DNA of 64,000 nucleotides from Planctomycetota bacterium (GCA_003576905.1 QEVG01000019.1:50531-114530); one strand, 5' to 3'; positions 26,084 to 34,412 are shown, counted from the first letter of the stretch. The notes: generated from the letters alone by a model not told the origin. Made by a program: numbers and translations.

Positions 26084-26200
26084 ATGAATACTTGGGACTT
26101 CGTGATCTCGGCCTTGATCGGCATCATCGACCTGAACCCGCTGCTCGACCTGATCTTCACGCCGCTTGCCTGGGCGCTGACGTTCTGGGTTGGCAACTAA
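26084..26200 (+). CDS. 38-residue hydrophobic small protein, copy 1
   Basis: A 38-codon gene starting at ATG 26084, with GAGGAA about six bases upstream, and ending in TAA. The product begins MNTWDFVISALIGIIDLNPL and ends TPLAWALTFWVGN: one long hydrophobic stretch with three Asp and four Trp/aromatic anchors and no basic residue. It should insert in a membrane as one helix or a helical hairpin. A second copy at 26289 encodes the same protein except Ser for Asn at residue 2, while nine other codons differ only synonymously. That pattern is strong evidence that the protein itself is under selection. I do not recognise the family. A type I toxin-like or membrane-stress peptide is possible but unproven. 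Confidence 0.8.
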   Translation: MNTWDFVISALIGIIDLNPLLDLIFTPLAWALTFWVGN

Positions 26201-26216
26201 CCAAGTTGCAGTGGGT

Positions 26217-26254
26217 GCGGGTGGGTGAGTCGCACGATGTCGTGCGCCACCCGC
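26217..26254 (+). other. hairpin between the twin small genes
   Basis: The outer arms GCGGGTGG (26217-26224) and CCACCCGC (26247-26254) pair perfectly. Inside them GCACG (26232-26236) pairs with CGTGC (26241-26245) around an ATGT tetraloop. There is no T-tract after it, so it is not a classical terminator. It lies in the 88-base gap between the two copies and could stabilise, process or attenuate the shared transcript. Confidence 0.6.
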
Positions 26255-26288
26255 CTGACAACACAATCTTGCAAAAAGGAAACCTGAA

Positions 26289-26405
26289 ATGTCGACTTGG
26301 GATTTTGTGATTTCGGCTCTCATCGGGATCATTGACCTGAACCCGCTGCTCGACCTCATCTTCACGCCGCTTGCCTGGGCGCTGACCTTCTGGGTTGGCA
26401 ACTGA
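26289..26405 (+). CDS. 38-residue hydrophobic small protein, copy 2
   Basis: The second 38-codon gene runs from ATG 26289 to TGA 26405, with AAAAGGAAA about ten bases upstream. The protein starts MSTWDFVISALIGIIDLNPL and ends TPLAWALTFWVGN, differing from copy 1 only at residue 2. Synonymous differences occur at codons 5, 6, 8, 10, 11, 13, 15, 23 and 33. From codon 16 on, the DNA is almost identical (two changes), which may reflect partial gene conversion. Each copy has its own ribosome-binding site. They share one upstream promoter and one downstream terminator. No homologue elsewhere in the window is apparent. Confidence 0.8.
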   Translation: MSTWDFVISALIGIIDLNPLLDLIFTPLAWALTFWVGN

Positions 26406-26660
26406 CATCACGTGATGAAGGGTCGGCAGGGTTTCCCAACCCCCCTCAGGGGGCGGAACCAATAGCCGGTCAAGAATGCTGCAAGGCTCATGTGACGCTT
26501 CGTTCATGAGCCGATCGAAGCGCGGCGTGCAGCCGTTACTCGGGTACCCGCTGGAAATCTGCTTTGTTCGAATGGCAGGGTACCTCGCGCTTCATGAAAC
26601 CTTCAGGCGTTGCCCCGTGTGACGCTTGAGGTGGACGGACAATCTGCTTCTGCTAGCAGT
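26406..26660 (+). ncRNA. candidate structured RNA downstream of the twin genes
   Basis: About 255 bases between the second small gene and the terminator have no good reading frame but contain clear pairing. One hairpin has arms GGCTCATG (26485-26492) and CATGAGCC (26505-26512), with an inner ACG/CGT pair. A larger stem pairs GAAGCGCG (26517-26524) with CGCGCTTC (26586-26593) and encloses GGTACCC/GGGTACC. The ten-base word TGTGACGCTT occurs twice (26491-26500, 26618-26627). It could be a structured 3' UTR or a separate small RNA. This is inferred from folding by eye only. Confidence 0.4.
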
Positions 26661-26663
26661 CGC

Positions 26664-26707
26664 AGGACCTGAAGCGTCGATAGGCGTTCAGGTCCTGTTC
26701 CTTTTTT
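26664..26707 (+). terminator. Rho-independent terminator of the small-protein unit
   Basis: AGGACCTGAA (26664-26673) pairs perfectly over ten bases with TTCAGGTCCT (26687-26696) across a 13-base loop. It is followed by GTTCC and six consecutive T. It lies about 780 bases after the promoter at 25895 and before accD, so it should end the small-protein transcript. Confidence 0.88.
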
Positions 26708-26843
26708 ACCCCCCCTTGCCCCCGTGCACCGGCAGGGTTTTCGTGGAAAATGAGGCACCGGGATTCCGGTATGATGGCGCGGACAGCGCCGTTGACCCCG
26801 CATGATGCTGCGGTGCCGGCGGTTTTTCAGAGGCGTAACAGCA

Positions 26844-27644
26844 ATGGCGAAAGTCGAAGTCCCCGAAGGCCTTTGGATGCGCTGCGATGGATGCAGCAAG
26901 ATGATCTTCAAGAAAGTGCTTGAAGAAAAACTCCGGGTCTGTCCCGAGTGTGGGTTTCATTACCGTGTTGATGCCCGGACCCGCGTTACGCAGCTTGTCG
27001 ATCCCGAGACCTTTGAAGAGTTCAACGAGAATCTCGTCAGCACGAATCCGCTCGAATGGACCGACAGCGTGCCCTACACGAAGCGGCTCGTTCAGGCGCG
27101 CGAGAAAACCGGCCTTTCTGAGGCGGTGATCACCGGCAAGGCCTACATCAAGGGCCGCCCGGTCATCCTCGCGGTGATGGACCCGTTCTTCGTCATGGGC
27201 TCCATGGGCTCGGTCGTCGGTGAGAAAGTCACCGCGGCGATCGAGCGTGCCACCGACAGCGGGCTGCCCGTTGTCATCGTGACGTGCTCTGGTGGCGCGC
27301 GCATGCAGGAGGGCCTGGTCAGCTTGATGCAGATGGCCAAGACCTCCGCGGCGATTGCCCGACACGATGAGCAGGGCGGACTCTATATCACGATCATGAC
27401 CGACCCCACCACGGCGGGTGTCGCCGCCAGCTTCGCCTTCCTGGGTGACGTGACGATTGCCGAGCCAAAGGCGATGATCGGGTTTGCCGGGCCTCGCGTC
27501 ATCTGGAACACGGTCAAAGCTGAACTTCCCGAGGGCTTTCAGACGGCCGAATTCATGCTCGAGCATGGGTACGTCGATCGAATCGTGGAGCGCCAAAACC
27601 TCCGAAGCGAGATCGCCCGGATTATTGACTACTGCGGTAAATAG
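26844..27644 (+). CDS. accD: acetyl-CoA carboxylase carboxyltransferase subunit beta
   Basis: A 266-residue AccD. With AccA it transfers the carboxyl group from carboxybiotin to acetyl-CoA in fatty acid synthesis. The N-terminal zinc ribbon is intact: CDGCSKMIFKK and CPECGFHY give CxxC and CxxC about 18 residues apart. The carboxyltransferase core shows SVVGEKVTAAIERA, VIVTCSGGARMQEGLVSLMQ, TDPTTAGVAASFAFLGD and IGFAGPRVIWNTV. AGAGG precedes the ATG at 26844; an in-frame ATG at 26802 would add a basic leader absent from the family. The gene ends at the usual position (RIIDYCGK). accA is not in this window. Confidence 0.95.
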   Translation: MAKVEVPEGLWMRCDGCSKMIFKKVLEEKLRVCPECGFHYRVDARTRVTQLVDPETFEEFNENLVSTNPLEWTDSVPYTKRLVQAREKTGLSEAVITGKAYIKGRPVILAVMDPFFVMGSMGSVVGEKVTAAIERATDSGLPVVIVTCSGGARMQEGLVSLMQMAKTSAAIARHDEQGGLYITIMTDPTTAGVAASFAFLGDVTIAEPKAMIGFAGPRVIWNTVKAELPEGFQTAEFMLEHGYVDRIVERQNLRSEIARIIDYCGK

Positions 27645-27772
27645 GGGGTTTTCATAAGGGTGGCGGTTGGCCTGCGCGCCCAAAAGCGTCCGGAGGGGGC
27701 GATTGCCGGGTTCCTTTGCCTCCTCCGGGGCTCACCACGAGGATCCGCTGGTGTCCAATCGAACGGGGCGGG

Positions 27773-27778
27773 TATAAT
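27773..27778 (+). promoter_or_regulatory. possible -10 element upstream of the 27884 gene
   Basis: A perfect TATAAT hexamer at 27773-27778 lies 106 bases before the ATG at 27884. No good -35 is seen at 16-18 bases upstream, so the assignment is tentative. Confidence 0.4.
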
Positions 27779-27883
27779 CCATCAGAAAGGCCCCGGACGG
27801 TACACACCCGATAACCTCCCTCATACCGACCGCAGGCGAGTCGGGCCGAACTCAAAGCGGCACTGCACGCCGAGGAGACTCAC

Positions 27884-28750
27884 ATGCGAAATCCCGCACG
27901 CTACCCTTCCGTTCGAGCATGCGTTTCCCTGCTGCTGGGGGCGGCCGTCCTCCTCTCGTTTTGCAGTTCTGTGCTCGCCCAGGGGCGGGGTGGCGGACTC
28001 GGCCGACCGCCGCGCCCGGAGGATCCGGGTAAAGGCGGACCAAAGGACGATGGTCGGCCGACCGGCTCCGAGTCCGGGTACATCATGAAGTACGAAACGC
28101 CGAAGGAAGGCGATGACGAAGACATCCAGGCCTATGTGACGCTCAAGCCCCCGGCGAAAGGCGCGAAGCCGATCAAGGTGCGCATCCTGCGAAGCAGTCC
28201 TCCAAAGATTGAACTCGGCGACAAGAAGGAATTCGACCCCGAAGTGATCCCGGAGATTCTGACGAAGGGTCTTTATTGCCGGTTCTCGTGGAAGATCACT
28301 CAGCCTCCGGGCGACAAAAAGAAGGCCAAGCTTCTCGATCTGACTAATGTGGCGTTCGACAACCTTGAAGTCTCCGGCAAGATCGACGAAATCCGCCCCG
28401 ACCTGCTGGTTATCCGGTGCAAGCCGAAGAATGATCGGCCTTGGCCCGATGCCAAGCCTGACGACAAAAAGCCCGCCCGAAGCGGACAGACGGCGCCGAA
28501 GCCCAAGCCAATCGCGTTCAAGAAGCTAAAGCTGAAGGTCCTCGAAGACGTGACGCAATTCCGCGACGCCGACAACCACGAACTGGATCCGGCCGACTTC
28601 GAAGCCAATCAGACTGTGGACGCTCTCGTGGTCTATGGGCGGAAGGGCGGCATCGTCCTAAATCTCAAGTCTCCGACGCCGCGCGACGAGGGCGAGGACG
28701 ACTCACAGGGCGGCCGGAGCGACAGCTTCCGCAGCCCTCCCTATCGCTAG
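27884..28750 (+). CDS. secreted protein of unknown function
   Basis: A 288-residue exported protein. The signal peptide VSLLLGAAVLLSFCSSVLAQ is followed by a Gly/Pro-rich linker (GRGGGLGRPPRPEDPGKGG). A soluble domain then has several beta-strand-like segments (YIMKYETPK, KPIKVRILRSSPPKIELGD, LYCRFSWKITQPPGDKKKAK). A second Lys/Pro-rich linker near residue 195 separates a short C-terminal domain, and the tail is acidic. No catalytic motif or named domain is recognisable. Codon use and length support a real gene. It stands alone between accD and a 520-base gap. Confidence 0.75.
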   Translation: MRNPARYPSVRACVSLLLGAAVLLSFCSSVLAQGRGGGLGRPPRPEDPGKGGPKDDGRPTGSESGYIMKYETPKEGDDEDIQAYVTLKPPAKGAKPIKVRILRSSPPKIELGDKKEFDPEVIPEILTKGLYCRFSWKITQPPGDKKKAKLLDLTNVAFDNLEVSGKIDEIRPDLLVIRCKPKNDRPWPDAKPDDKKPARSGQTAPKPKPIAFKKLKLKVLEDVTQFRDADNHELDPADFEANQTVDALVVYGRKGGIVLNLKSPTPRDEGEDDSQGGRSDSFRSPPYR

Positions 28751-29271
28751 TCGGTCCGAAGTGGACGTGCCCTTTCGCGCTGCGGAAAGCGGCTCCGTGG
28801 CCGTCTTGCGACCGTTGTGCGTCGCCCCACGTATAAGCATTGGGATCGCGGATTCTCAACGCCCGCGCATCAGCCTTTGGAGGGTATTCACGGGCATTTT
28901 CACCGGCAATCGAGTACATTCGCCCGAGGGCGGTGCAGCGGCTAACTTGGGCAATTCCAGCGGGTTGCCTTTGAGACGCGATCGCGGATGCGACGATATC
29001 GAGATGCACGTCGCGCGAGGGCGAGAGCAAGGTGCGCCCCGGCACGCGGAGCCGGCCGGGCGTGCACGAAGTCGTCGCGCGGCAGGCCGTGCGGACCACG
29101 TGACCGCGGGGTGCGCTTGCGATTTCCGCCGGCTCTGGCAAGGATGCTCACTTCGGGGCGTGGCATTGGCGCCGCCGCCGGGCAAGGGTGACGCGGGTGC
29201 GTGGGCACGGAGGACGTCTGCTTATCAGGGAGGCGCGCAGGGACTTGCTGACGGGCGACCGACGAACCGCA
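28751..29271. other. 521-base region without a supportable gene
   Basis: Several frames are open here on both strands, but their translations are Arg/Ala/Pro-rich, mutually overlapping and lack recognisable features or ribosome-binding sites. No repeats, tRNA, strong hairpin or promoter stand out. The porin-like frame is open from a GTG at 29188, but its signal peptide starts at 29272. Confidence 0.45.
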
Positions 29272-30690
29272 ATGCTTACCGGGCTCATGTCCCTCGCGGC
29301 GCTCGTTTGGCCGTGCACGGCATCGGCGCAGATGCAGCTGGACTCTGGCGCCCAGCAGATGTCCTTCATTGATCGCCAGCGGAATCTCGCGAGAGAAAAC
29401 GAGGCGCGTCTTCAGGAAAACCTGCCTGCGGCCCAGAAGATCCGCGTGGATTACGGCGGCTGGTACAACAATTACTATTTCCTGTTCGACGACGGATTCG
29501 ACAGCAGCCGGACCCTTCGCCAGTACGAATTGCGACTGTGGATGTCCCTCAGTGCCGACCGCGGCATTCACGAGGGTTATGCGCGAATGCGCATGACCTA
29601 TCTCGACTGGAACAGCGGCGACAGCTACACCGGAAACGATGATGACCTGAACGGTCCGAATCTCGAGCGCGGCTGGTACCAGTTTGACATCGCCAAGGCG
29701 CTTCAACTCTATGAGAACTTCAATTCACCGCTCGGCGCGCGGGTCAAGATCGGGCGGGACCTGGTCAACACGGGTACGGGCTACGCCATAAGCCTTCCGC
29801 TCGATCATGTGCAGTTTCAGTCGGACCTGTTCGGCTTCGAGACGACCATGCTCTACGGCCGGACGCCGGGGAGCACGCCGAACATCGATACAAGCCGCCC
29901 GGTCCAGGATCACAGCAATCGCGATTTCTGGATCATCGAAGAGCGGTACAAGGGGTGGGACAGCCACGAGCCGTTCGTCTACATCGCATGGCAGGAAGAC
30001 CATACGCGTGAGGACCCGCCGAACCTTTTTCAGAATTACAAGTACGACTCGCGCTACATCGGCTGGGGCTCGACCGGCGAACTCGTTGACAACCTGAAGT
30101 ACGGCACCGAGTGGGTGATCGAGCGCGGTTCGAGCTACGGCGACCGTAGATTCCTTTACACCAACGACATCAAGGCATGGGCCTTCGATCAGCGTCTCGA
30201 CTATTACTTCCGCCACAAGATGAAGCCCGTCATCTCCGCGGAGTACATGTTCGCCAGCGGCGAGCCGACGCGCCTGGGCAGCCCCACAAATGCCGAGGGC
30301 GGCGTCTCCAACGGCTACGTCGATCACAGCTTCGTCGGATTCGGATTCCGCGACACGGGCATCTCTTTTGCGCCGCGCCTCTCCAATATTCACATCTGGC
30401 GCCTGGGCGGGACTTTCCGCCCGTTTCCGGATGTCGAGGTCGTGCGCGACCTGGAACTCGGGTCCGATTTCTACCTTTATTGGAAGAACAAGAGCGTTGC
30501 GGCGGTCAGTGACGTCCTCGCGGACGAGCGATCCGGCTACCTCGGATGGGAGATGGATTATTACGCTAATTACCGTATTTTCAGCGACTTATCATACACA
30601 GTGCGATTCGGGACGTTCTTCCCCGGCGAAGCTTATTCGGACACTTCGCCCCGAACTTTTCTGTTAACGGGCATTACATGGTCCTTCTGA
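29272..30690 (+). CDS. outer-membrane beta-barrel protein (alginate-export-like)
   Basis: A 472-residue exported protein beginning MLTGLMSLAALVWPCTASAQ, a normal signal peptide. The mature part is dominated by alternating aromatic strands: YGGWYNNYYFLFDDGFDSSR, RTLRQYELRLWMSLSADRG and GYARMRMTYLDWNSGDSY. Later strands are TGTGYAISLPLDHVQFQ and SNIHIWRLGGTFRPFPDVEV. The last residue is Phe (TGITWSF), the typical C-terminus of outer-membrane barrels. The layout fits the alginate-export/porin class. The transported compound is not identifiable. The open frame begins at a GTG at 29188, but that extension lacks a signal. It is followed closely by a lipoprotein gene. Confidence 0.76.
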   Translation: MLTGLMSLAALVWPCTASAQMQLDSGAQQMSFIDRQRNLARENEARLQENLPAAQKIRVDYGGWYNNYYFLFDDGFDSSRTLRQYELRLWMSLSADRGIHEGYARMRMTYLDWNSGDSYTGNDDDLNGPNLERGWYQFDIAKALQLYENFNSPLGARVKIGRDLVNTGTGYAISLPLDHVQFQSDLFGFETTMLYGRTPGSTPNIDTSRPVQDHSNRDFWIIEERYKGWDSHEPFVYIAWQEDHTREDPPNLFQNYKYDSRYIGWGSTGELVDNLKYGTEWVIERGSSYGDRRFLYTNDIKAWAFDQRLDYYFRHKMKPVISAEYMFASGEPTRLGSPTNAEGGVSNGYVDHSFVGFGFRDTGISFAPRLSNIHIWRLGGTFRPFPDVEVVRDLELGSDFYLYWKNKSVAAVSDVLADERSGYLGWEMDYYANYRIFSDLSYTVRFGTFFPGEAYSDTSPRTFLLTGITWSF

Positions 30691-30728
30691 CGCGACAAAC
30701 TTCTCGCCGGCCCGGGGCCGCGCCTATA

Positions 30729-31346
30729 ATGGGGTACGCACAACCCCTTCGCACAGCGACCCTGGCATGCCTCGCGATCAGCCTCGGCCTGTTGGCCGGT
30801 GCTTGTGCTGCGCCTCGCGCGGAAAGCCCGAAAGTTGATCCGAACACGCTGAGCGATGAGGGCTTCGCGAACTACATCGCCCAGCTGGACGTGGTGACCG
30901 TCGATGAAGCGTACCGGGCCATGCTGCTCCTGGCCGACGGCGAAGACGGTCGGAAGAGCTTCGAGGAGCGAAAGGCCGAACTGGAATCGAGGGGAATCGC
31001 CCGGCCCGAGTGGAACCTTCAACCTGAAAACGTGATTGATACGGGGAGCGTCGCCTTCATGGTCTGCAAGATCTGTCAGATCCCGGGTGGCGTGAATATG
31101 CATGCCTTCGGGTCATGGGGTCTGGGCGACCGGCGCTATGCAACGCGGGAACTGATTTACCGCGAAATGTTGGATGAGTCGGTGGATTATCAATACCTCA
31201 AGGGGTCCGACCTGCATACCCTGTTGCGGAAGGCGGACACCCTGATGATGGAGAAGGGAATCTACGAATCTGAGAAGGTCGACCTGACGGACGAGGGTGA
31301 CCGCGACGAAAAGGGCAATCTGATCGTGCCGCCGCCCGTGGACTAG
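30729..31346 (+). CDS. lipoprotein of unknown function
   Basis: A 205-residue protein. Its signal (MGYAQPLRTATLACLAISLG, then LLAGAC) ends in a lipobox, so it should be membrane-anchored outside the cytoplasm. The mature part is acidic and helical: SDEGFANYIAQLDVVTVDEA, AYRAMLLLADGEDGRKSFEE, and SVAFMVCKICQIPGGVNMHA, with a CxxC that might bind metal or form a disulfide. It lies 38 bases downstream of the barrel protein and is probably cotranscribed, which suggests an accessory role in the same envelope system. An in-frame ATG at 30678 overlaps the barrel gene and is less likely because it spoils the signal. Confidence 0.75.
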   Translation: MGYAQPLRTATLACLAISLGLLAGACAAPRAESPKVDPNTLSDEGFANYIAQLDVVTVDEAYRAMLLLADGEDGRKSFEERKAELESRGIARPEWNLQPENVIDTGSVAFMVCKICQIPGGVNMHAFGSWGLGDRRYATRELIYREMLDESVDYQYLKGSDLHTLLRKADTLMMEKGIYESEKVDLTDEGDRDEKGNLIVPPPVD

Positions 31347-31547
31347 GCTGCGCTAATTCGCGTTCTGATAAGATGTTAATGGCCTGGCAAGACCTCGCGA
31401 CATTATTGGACCCTGGGATTTTTGATTTGCCCGGCAGGGGAGGCCTATCGTAGGTTTTACCGGCGGTTGCGGCGGAGTGCGCCGCCACTGCGCTGCCGAC
31501 TGAGTTCGGGCTCCATGGCCCTGCCTGGAGAGCGAGGGATTTGGGAC

Positions 31548-32594
31548 ATGAAAAATTTCGCGTATCGAGTGGCGTTCTGGGTGTTCGTCGCCGGGTTTCT
31601 GACTTCGGCGACGGCTGCGCCCGCCGAGGAAACGGCGGTGTCCCAGCCCGCTGCGACCGACGGCTCATTGGTCTATGAAGTCGTGGATATCACCGGCCGC
31701 GTCAAGGTCGGCGCGACCGGTATCGATCCGCTCCGGGACGAAGGATGGACCCCCGTACAGAAAGGCGACATGATCCGCGCCGGACAGCAGGTTCGCGTGG
31801 GGCTTCGCAGCCGCGTGAAACTGGTTGCCCGGCCGGCGGAGCCACCGACGGTGCTCCTGTTTGATACGGCGAGTCTCATCAACATCAGCGAGCTTGCGCT
31901 TCAGGGCGGCGAGGCGAAATCGCGTATGGAACTCGCCTACGGCACCATAAAGGCGGGCGTTGCCGAAGGCGAAGTCCGCAGCAACATGGAGATTGCCGGG
32001 CCGACCGCGACGCTCTCGAAGAAGGGAACCGACATCTTCAGCTTCGATGTCCAGCCGGATGGCCGCTTCTTCATGGGTCTCAGCGAACAGGGACGCGGGC
32101 TCGTTCAGGGAATCATGACCCAGGCCGGAGCCTTCGGCGGGACACAGGTCCGTTCGCGCTTCCTGACGCCCGGTCAGTGGATCACGCAGCAGATGGCCCG
32201 GGCGATCGACAACGTTCAGTTCGACCGCAAGGTGCTGGTCAACGACGTGTACGGACTTGAGGGTATCGACCAGCTTTTCACGCTGCTGAACGACCGGGGC
32301 GGAATCAGCTTCATGCTGCCTGCGGGCAACAGCGCCTGGAGCTTCTTCGGCAACAACGGCCAGCAGGCCGGGCCGCTTACCCTCCCGCAGACGGGGCTCC
32401 AGGGACAGGATAATGGCACCGTGGCGGCATTCCTGAATCAGGGCCTTCAGCCGGTGCGCCACAACAACGGCGGCGATTTCGGAATCGGCCAGGGACAGGT
32501 GCCGGGCGTGTTCAGCCCGGCCCGGCGGATTCCCGCGGCGCGGGACGGATCGAACAAGGTCGTCGTTCAGCGCGGCGGCGGATATCGCAGATGA
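31548..32594 (+). CDS. secreted FecR-domain protein
   Basis: A 348-residue exported protein with signal peptide RVAFWVFVAGFLTSATAAPA. A FecR-like domain follows (about residues 50-170): VVDITGRVKVG, GWTPVQKGDMIRAGQQVRVG, RSRVKLVAR and SRMELAYGTIKAGVAEGEVR. ATLSKKGTDIFSFDVQPDG continues the small beta-barrel unit. The C-terminal 120 residues are Gly/Gln/Asn-rich. In other contexts FecR domains relay surface signals, but in planctomycetes they are often found in secreted proteins of unknown role, and there is no TonB receptor or sigma factor nearby. GAGGG lies ten bases before the ATG at 31548. A terminator follows the gene. Confidence 0.8.
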   Translation: MKNFAYRVAFWVFVAGFLTSATAAPAEETAVSQPAATDGSLVYEVVDITGRVKVGATGIDPLRDEGWTPVQKGDMIRAGQQVRVGLRSRVKLVARPAEPPTVLLFDTASLINISELALQGGEAKSRMELAYGTIKAGVAEGEVRSNMEIAGPTATLSKKGTDIFSFDVQPDGRFFMGLSEQGRGLVQGIMTQAGAFGGTQVRSRFLTPGQWITQQMARAIDNVQFDRKVLVNDVYGLEGIDQLFTLLNDRGGISFMLPAGNSAWSFFGNNGQQAGPLTLPQTGLQGQDNGTVAAFLNQGLQPVRHNNGGDFGIGQGQVPGVFSPARRIPAARDGSNKVVVQRGGGYRR

Positions 32595-32634
32595 TCGCCG
32601 GGTAGATTCCGTCCGGCACTTTGGATGAAAGCAG

Positions 32635-32671
32635 ATGGCCCGCCAGGCGTGAAACCCGCGGGCCATTTTAA
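32635..32671 (+). terminator. terminator after the FecR-domain gene
   Basis: ATGGCCCGC (32635-32643) pairs over nine bases with GCGGGCCAT (32658-32666). It is followed by TTTTA. It separates the plus-strand FecR-domain gene from the convergent transglutaminase gene and may act in both directions. Confidence 0.75.
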
Positions 32672-32699
32672 TGCGCCGAGCGCCCCGGAAAGGCCGATT

Positions 32700-34280
32700 C
32701 TACTTGATCTTCACGATTTCCATTTCAAGCTGGCCCAGGAGCGGGAAGATCGCCATCAGCGATTCCAGCATGCCTTCATCGCCCAGGGGCATCAGCGCGA
32801 GGGCGATGTGCGTCGGATCGCAGTCGGTCTGCCGCAGCGCGGCGTCGATGTCCACCCACTGGCCGCCGATGTACACCTGCGTCCACATGTGATAGCCGAA
32901 CGCGTTCAGGCCTTCTGCGCCCAGAGGTCCATCGGGCACCTGGACGATGCCCGAGACGCCGCGTGACGGAATGCCGGCGGCGCGCGCCAGGGCGGCAAGC
33001 AGGACGCCGTGTTCCGTGCAGTCGCCGGAGCGGTTTTTCGCGACCTCTGACGCGGTGGCAAAGCCGATGTCGAGATTCTTGTCGCTGACATAGTCGGTGA
33101 CGAATCGGCGAAGCGCCGCGGCCTTCCCGGCCGGCGTCGTCGCGGATGCCGCGCCGCGCCGTGCCAGCCGCCTGATGCGCCGATCGTCGATGTCGAGCAT
33201 CGTCGACGCCTGCAAGTACGGCTTCAACTTCGCGTCGGGCTTTTCGGTCGCCGCGGCGTCCTCCAGGGCTTTCCAGTCGATGCGCTTGACCGTGAGAAGT
33301 CCTTCGTGGTCGCTGATGCGCTTGAAGGACTGCATCGACGTGGCCGGAAGTTCGGGCAGCCTGTTCTTGCTGTCCTTCGGCAGCTTCAGGCGGTAGGTTA
33401 CCTCGACGGCCGTCCGGGGCACCTTTCGGTCCACGTGGATGAACGTGTTCAGAAACATCTCCGGGGGCGCGCCTTTGGTCATAGCCTCTTCGCGCGTGGA
33501 GCGATACATGCGCACCTGAAGCATGCCCATGTCCACCACGGCCACGACCGGGGTGGCTTCGTCATCCACCCAGCTCTCTGTGGTGACTTCCATGTTGGCG
33601 GACGCGGCGCCTCCCGCGGCGGCGGCGGCCGGCGGAGTGCCGAGCTTCACCGTCGACGTCACGCGCGTCAGTTCCTTTGACTTGCCAAGGACGTCCACCT
33701 TCTCCTTGTTGTGAACGCGCAGGGTCGTCTGCACGGGACCGTCCACGCGAAGGCTCGGCTCGTAGGTCTTGATGGTGAAAGACGTGCCAGGCGTCAGACC
33801 GCGCGTGCGCTGTTCGAGGAGCTGGCCCCAGGCGAACTTGATCTCCGAATCGAAGTCGTACTCCGCCGTTCGCTGTACGCCGCTCTGCTCGGTCGTCAGA
33901 TGTACTTTGCCCTTTTTGATGACCCCGCGATAAAGGACGGGGATCTCCCCCATGGACATCTCAAGCGAAAAGGACTTGGGTTTACCGTCAAGAGATTCGA
34001 CGTAGAGCTGGTCGCTCTTGATGCTCACCCGGGCGTCGCCGCGGGCGATCTCGAAGAACATCGTCACCCGGGTCTCGATCACGTCGCCGACCCGGTTCGA
34101 GGTCGAGCGCATGTAGCCGCACTTGGCATCCTGCATCGTTACGACGTACCACTCTTCCTCCATGTCGGGGTACTTGACCGGGTCGGAGTCGGCGAAAATC
34201 AGGGTCGGAATCGCCGTAAGAACGACGGCAGCGACGGTTAGCGAAATCGCGGCAGGCCTGCGGCGGCGGTGATTCAACAT
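32700..34280 (-). CDS. secreted transglutaminase-like protein
   Basis: A 526-residue exported protein with signal ISLTVAAVVLTAIPTLIFA. Its N-terminal half is beta-rich (EEEWYVVTMQDAKCGYMRS, FFEIARGDARVSIKSDQLYV) and of unknown role. The C-terminal third is a transglutaminase/protease-like domain with an intact triad: Cys near residue 421 in SGDCTEHGVLLAALARAAG, His near 464 in FGYHMWTQVYIGG, and Asp near 479 in WVDIDAAL. It could cross-link or cleave proteins, but many bacterial members are amidases or peptidases. GGAAG is eight bases before the ATG at 34280. The gene is divergent from a small lipoprotein gene. Confidence 0.88.
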   Translation of the reverse strand: MLNHRRRRPAAISLTVAAVVLTAIPTLIFADSDPVKYPDMEEEWYVVTMQDAKCGYMRSTSNRVGDVIETRVTMFFEIARGDARVSIKSDQLYVESLDGKPKSFSLEMSMGEIPVLYRGVIKKGKVHLTTEQSGVQRTAEYDFDSEIKFAWGQLLEQRTRGLTPGTSFTIKTYEPSLRVDGPVQTTLRVHNKEKVDVLGKSKELTRVTSTVKLGTPPAAAAAGGAASANMEVTTESWVDDEATPVVAVVDMGMLQVRMYRSTREEAMTKGAPPEMFLNTFIHVDRKVPRTAVEVTYRLKLPKDSKNRLPELPATSMQSFKRISDHEGLLTVKRIDWKALEDAAATEKPDAKLKPYLQASTMLDIDDRRIRRLARRGAASATTPAGKAAALRRFVTDYVSDKNLDIGFATASEVAKNRSGDCTEHGVLLAALARAAGIPSRGVSGIVQVPDGPLGAEGLNAFGYHMWTQVYIGGQWVDIDAALRQTDCDPTHIALALMPLGDEGMLESLMAIFPLLGQLEMEIVKIK

Positions 34281-34375
34281 GGATGGATCTTCCGTATGGA
34301 TGGGGGTGCTCACTCGGCGTTTATCGCATTCGGGCTGATCAAGCGTAGCCTGGTACGGGTTTCGGGACATTTGTC

Positions 34376-34403
34376 TTGACCTCATCAGGGGCGGCCTTAA
34401 CAT
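34376..34403 (+). promoter_or_regulatory. possible promoter of the 34413 lipoprotein gene
   Basis: TTGACC (34376-34381) and TAACAT (34398-34403) are 16 bases apart. The -10 ends only nine bases before the ATG at 34413, so the message would have almost no leader. Each hexamer is an imperfect match. Confidence 0.42.
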
Positions 34404-34412
34404 GGTAGCTTC

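Noticed and set aside
26201..26288. Antisense RNA promoter between the twin small genes
   Set aside because: The minus strand has TTGCAA and TTGTCA hexamers but no -10 element at 16-18 bases from either.
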